Below, piece by piece: positions 11,469-12,478 of a DNA stretch of 12,478 nt (the first letter of the stretch is position 1; each line of letters starts with the position of its first letter). Position numbers and translations under genes: made by a program. The notes under the pieces were generated by a model. It did not search any database and was not told the origin of the DNA. It worked only from the letters and a program-made list of their open reading frames with translations. Source of the DNA: Syntrophomonadaceae bacterium (GTDB lineage Bacteria > Bacillota > Dethiobacteria > DTU022); the NCBI GenBank assembly GCA_003558195.1, contig PWMM01000312.1, positions 1 to 12,478 of the forward strand, in the 5' to 3' direction.

Positions 11469-12478
11469 ATGAATCCACTGATTTTTTTGGGAGCCGGTTA
11501 TTTAATTCTTATTGCCGGACATCACATTCTTAAAACTCCAACCCAGAGTCTTCACCCTGCAGATCCAAACCGGGAAACTCCGGCTGTGGCAATGCGTGAT
11601 GATGTAGACTATGTACCTTCAGATCGCTCGGTAGCGCTGGGCCATTATTACATGTCAATTGCCGGTCTGTCCCCGGTTTTGTCTGCGATTGCTGGAATGC
11701 AGTGGGGCTGGCTACCGGTTTTAATCTGGATGCTCGTTGGTGTGCACTGGCTGGGAGCATTTACGGAGTACATGCATATCCTCATTTCTATGCGTCATAA
11801 GGCCAAGAACCTCGGTTCAGTCGTGGTTGAAAAAATCGGAACAGCGACTGGAACTTATCTAAACCTTATTCTCATTTTCTTCTGTATCCTGGTTTACGCT
11901 ATTTTTGCCTTTACTATTTCTACTACTTTAGAAGCAACGCCAACGGCTGTTATTCCAACCTTATCCTTGATTCCCCTGGCCATGATTTTTGGTTACCTGC
12001 GTTACATCAAGGGTGCGAACCTGGCTGTAACATCAGTTATTTTCATGGTTTTATGGGGTATCACCATTACTATCGGCCAGGGTATTCCCGTGCAGTGGTC
12101 CTGGGAATACTGGTTGATTGCTTTTGTTGTATATACATTTTTTGCTACCGGGCTCCCGGTCTGGTCGCTTTTGCAGCCGCGTGACTTCCTGAATACTGCC
12201 ATTTTGATAGTAGGGTTGGCAGTAGGAACCGTGGCTTTAATTATCGGGATGCCTTCCTTTGAACTGCCGGCTTACGTGGGCTGGACCAGCCCTGCCGGAA
12301 GCCTTTACCCCGCTATTTTCATCATGGTTACCTGCGGTGCGGTGGCGGCTACTCACTCCCTGATCTCCATGGGCACCACTTCCAAGCAGGTGGCTAACGA
12401 AAAGGATACTTACTGGATTGCTTCGCTGGGAACAAAAGGGGAAACGGTTATCGCCCTGATGGCGATCTGCCTGGTGGC
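11469..12478 (+). CDS. cstA: CstA-family membrane transporter, N-terminal 336 codons (3' end outside window)
   Basis: The carbon starvation protein A family consists of polytopic inner-membrane carriers linked to peptide or pyruvate uptake in E. coli (CstA, BtsT). The frame runs from ATG 11469 (AAGGAAAGGA at 11451-11460) to the window end without a stop. It shows about nine hydrophobic segments and family blocks: YVPSDRSVALGHYY, IAGLSPVL, GWLPVLIWMLVG, the LISMRHKAKNLGSVVVEKIG loop, LPVWSLLQPRDFLNT, and CGAVAATHSLISMGTTSKQ. Several blocks differ from the classical ones: IAGLSP replaces IAGAGP, and CGAVAATHSLISMGTT replaces CGAVSGFHALISSGTT. It is thus a divergent member whose substrate may differ. 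Its place after P5C dehydrogenase suggests amino-acid, peptide or keto-acid uptake (inference). The gap upstream is 401 nt. Confidence 0.9.
   Translation, partial: MNPLIFLGAGYLILIAGHHILKTPTQSLHPADPNRETPAVAMRDDVDYVPSDRSVALGHYYMSIAGLSPVLSAIAGMQWGWLPVLIWMLVGVHWLGAFTEYMHILISMRHKAKNLGSVVVEKIGTATGTYLNLILIFFCILVYAIFAFTISTTLEATPTAVIPTLSLIPLAMIFGYLRYIKGANLAVTSVIFMVLWGITITIGQGIPVQWSWEYWLIAFVVYTFFATGLPVWSLLQPRDFLNTAILIVGLAVGTVALIIGMPSFELPAYVGWTSPAGSLYPAIFIMVTCGAVAATHSLISMGTTSKQVANEKDTYWIASLGTKGETVIALMAICLV

Noticed and set aside
11530..12202. Minus-strand open frames opposite the CstA-like gene
   Set aside because: They are antisense to a frame with strong family blocks and show no motifs or ribosome sites.
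1..12478. Defence system, prophage, CRISPR array or insertion sequence
   Set aside because: No spaced repeat array, transposase, integrase, toxin-antitoxin or restriction gene is seen. All intact genes are metabolic or transport, plus one small lipoprotein.

Overview
The window looks like a chromosomal segment of an anaerobic Gram-positive bacterium of the Clostridia. The evidence is strong AGGAGG-type ribosome binding sites, some TTG starts, moderate G+C with AT-rich intergenic DNA, an energy-coupling factor (ECF) vitamin-type transporter, a tungsten/molybdopterin aldehyde oxidoreductase and a long-form (group III-like) phosphofructokinase. No species can be named from the sequence alone. 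No tRNA, rRNA, CRISPR array, transposase, integrase or phage gene was seen.

Layout: (1) 1-642, + strand, the C-terminal part of 6-phosphofructokinase, cut by the left edge. (2) 676-3830, - strand, a compact four-gene ECF transporter operon in the order S component, ecfA1, ecfA2, ecfT. Its genes are separated by 25 nt or overlap by 16 nt and 1 nt, and it converges on pfk. (3) 3831-4057, a divergent intergenic region with an 8-bp inverted repeat. (4) 4058-12478, all + strand: a small lipoprotein of unknown role, a class I/II aminotransferase, an aldehyde:ferredoxin oxidoreductase, an ornithine cyclodeaminase/mu-crystallin family dehydrogenase, an ALDH4-type delta-1-pyrroline-5-carboxylate dehydrogenase, and the first 336 codons of a divergent CstA-family membrane transporter cut by the right edge.

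The plus-strand genes fit amino-acid fermentation: uptake (CstA-like carrier), transamination or deamination (aminotransferase, cyclodeaminase-family enzyme), oxidation of glutamate semialdehyde to glutamate (P5C dehydrogenase) and oxidation of aldehydes with ferredoxin (AOR). They are not one tight operon. Gaps of about 126, 492, 333 and 401 nt separate them, and the three longest hold potential RNA hairpins, at least one good terminator and, before the CstA gene, what looks like a decayed small gene. A shared pathway is therefore inferred from gene content, not shown by co-transcription.

The most notable signals are: an asymmetric ECF ATPase pair, in which EcfA2 has Asp and Asn at the catalytic Glu and switch His positions while EcfA1 carries the altered signature LSEGQ; a eukaryote/Bacteroidetes-like P5C dehydrogenase without a neighbouring proline dehydrogenase; a cyclodeaminase-family protein that lacks the true ornithine cyclodeaminase fingerprint; a divergent CstA homologue; and structured intergenic regions of unknown function.
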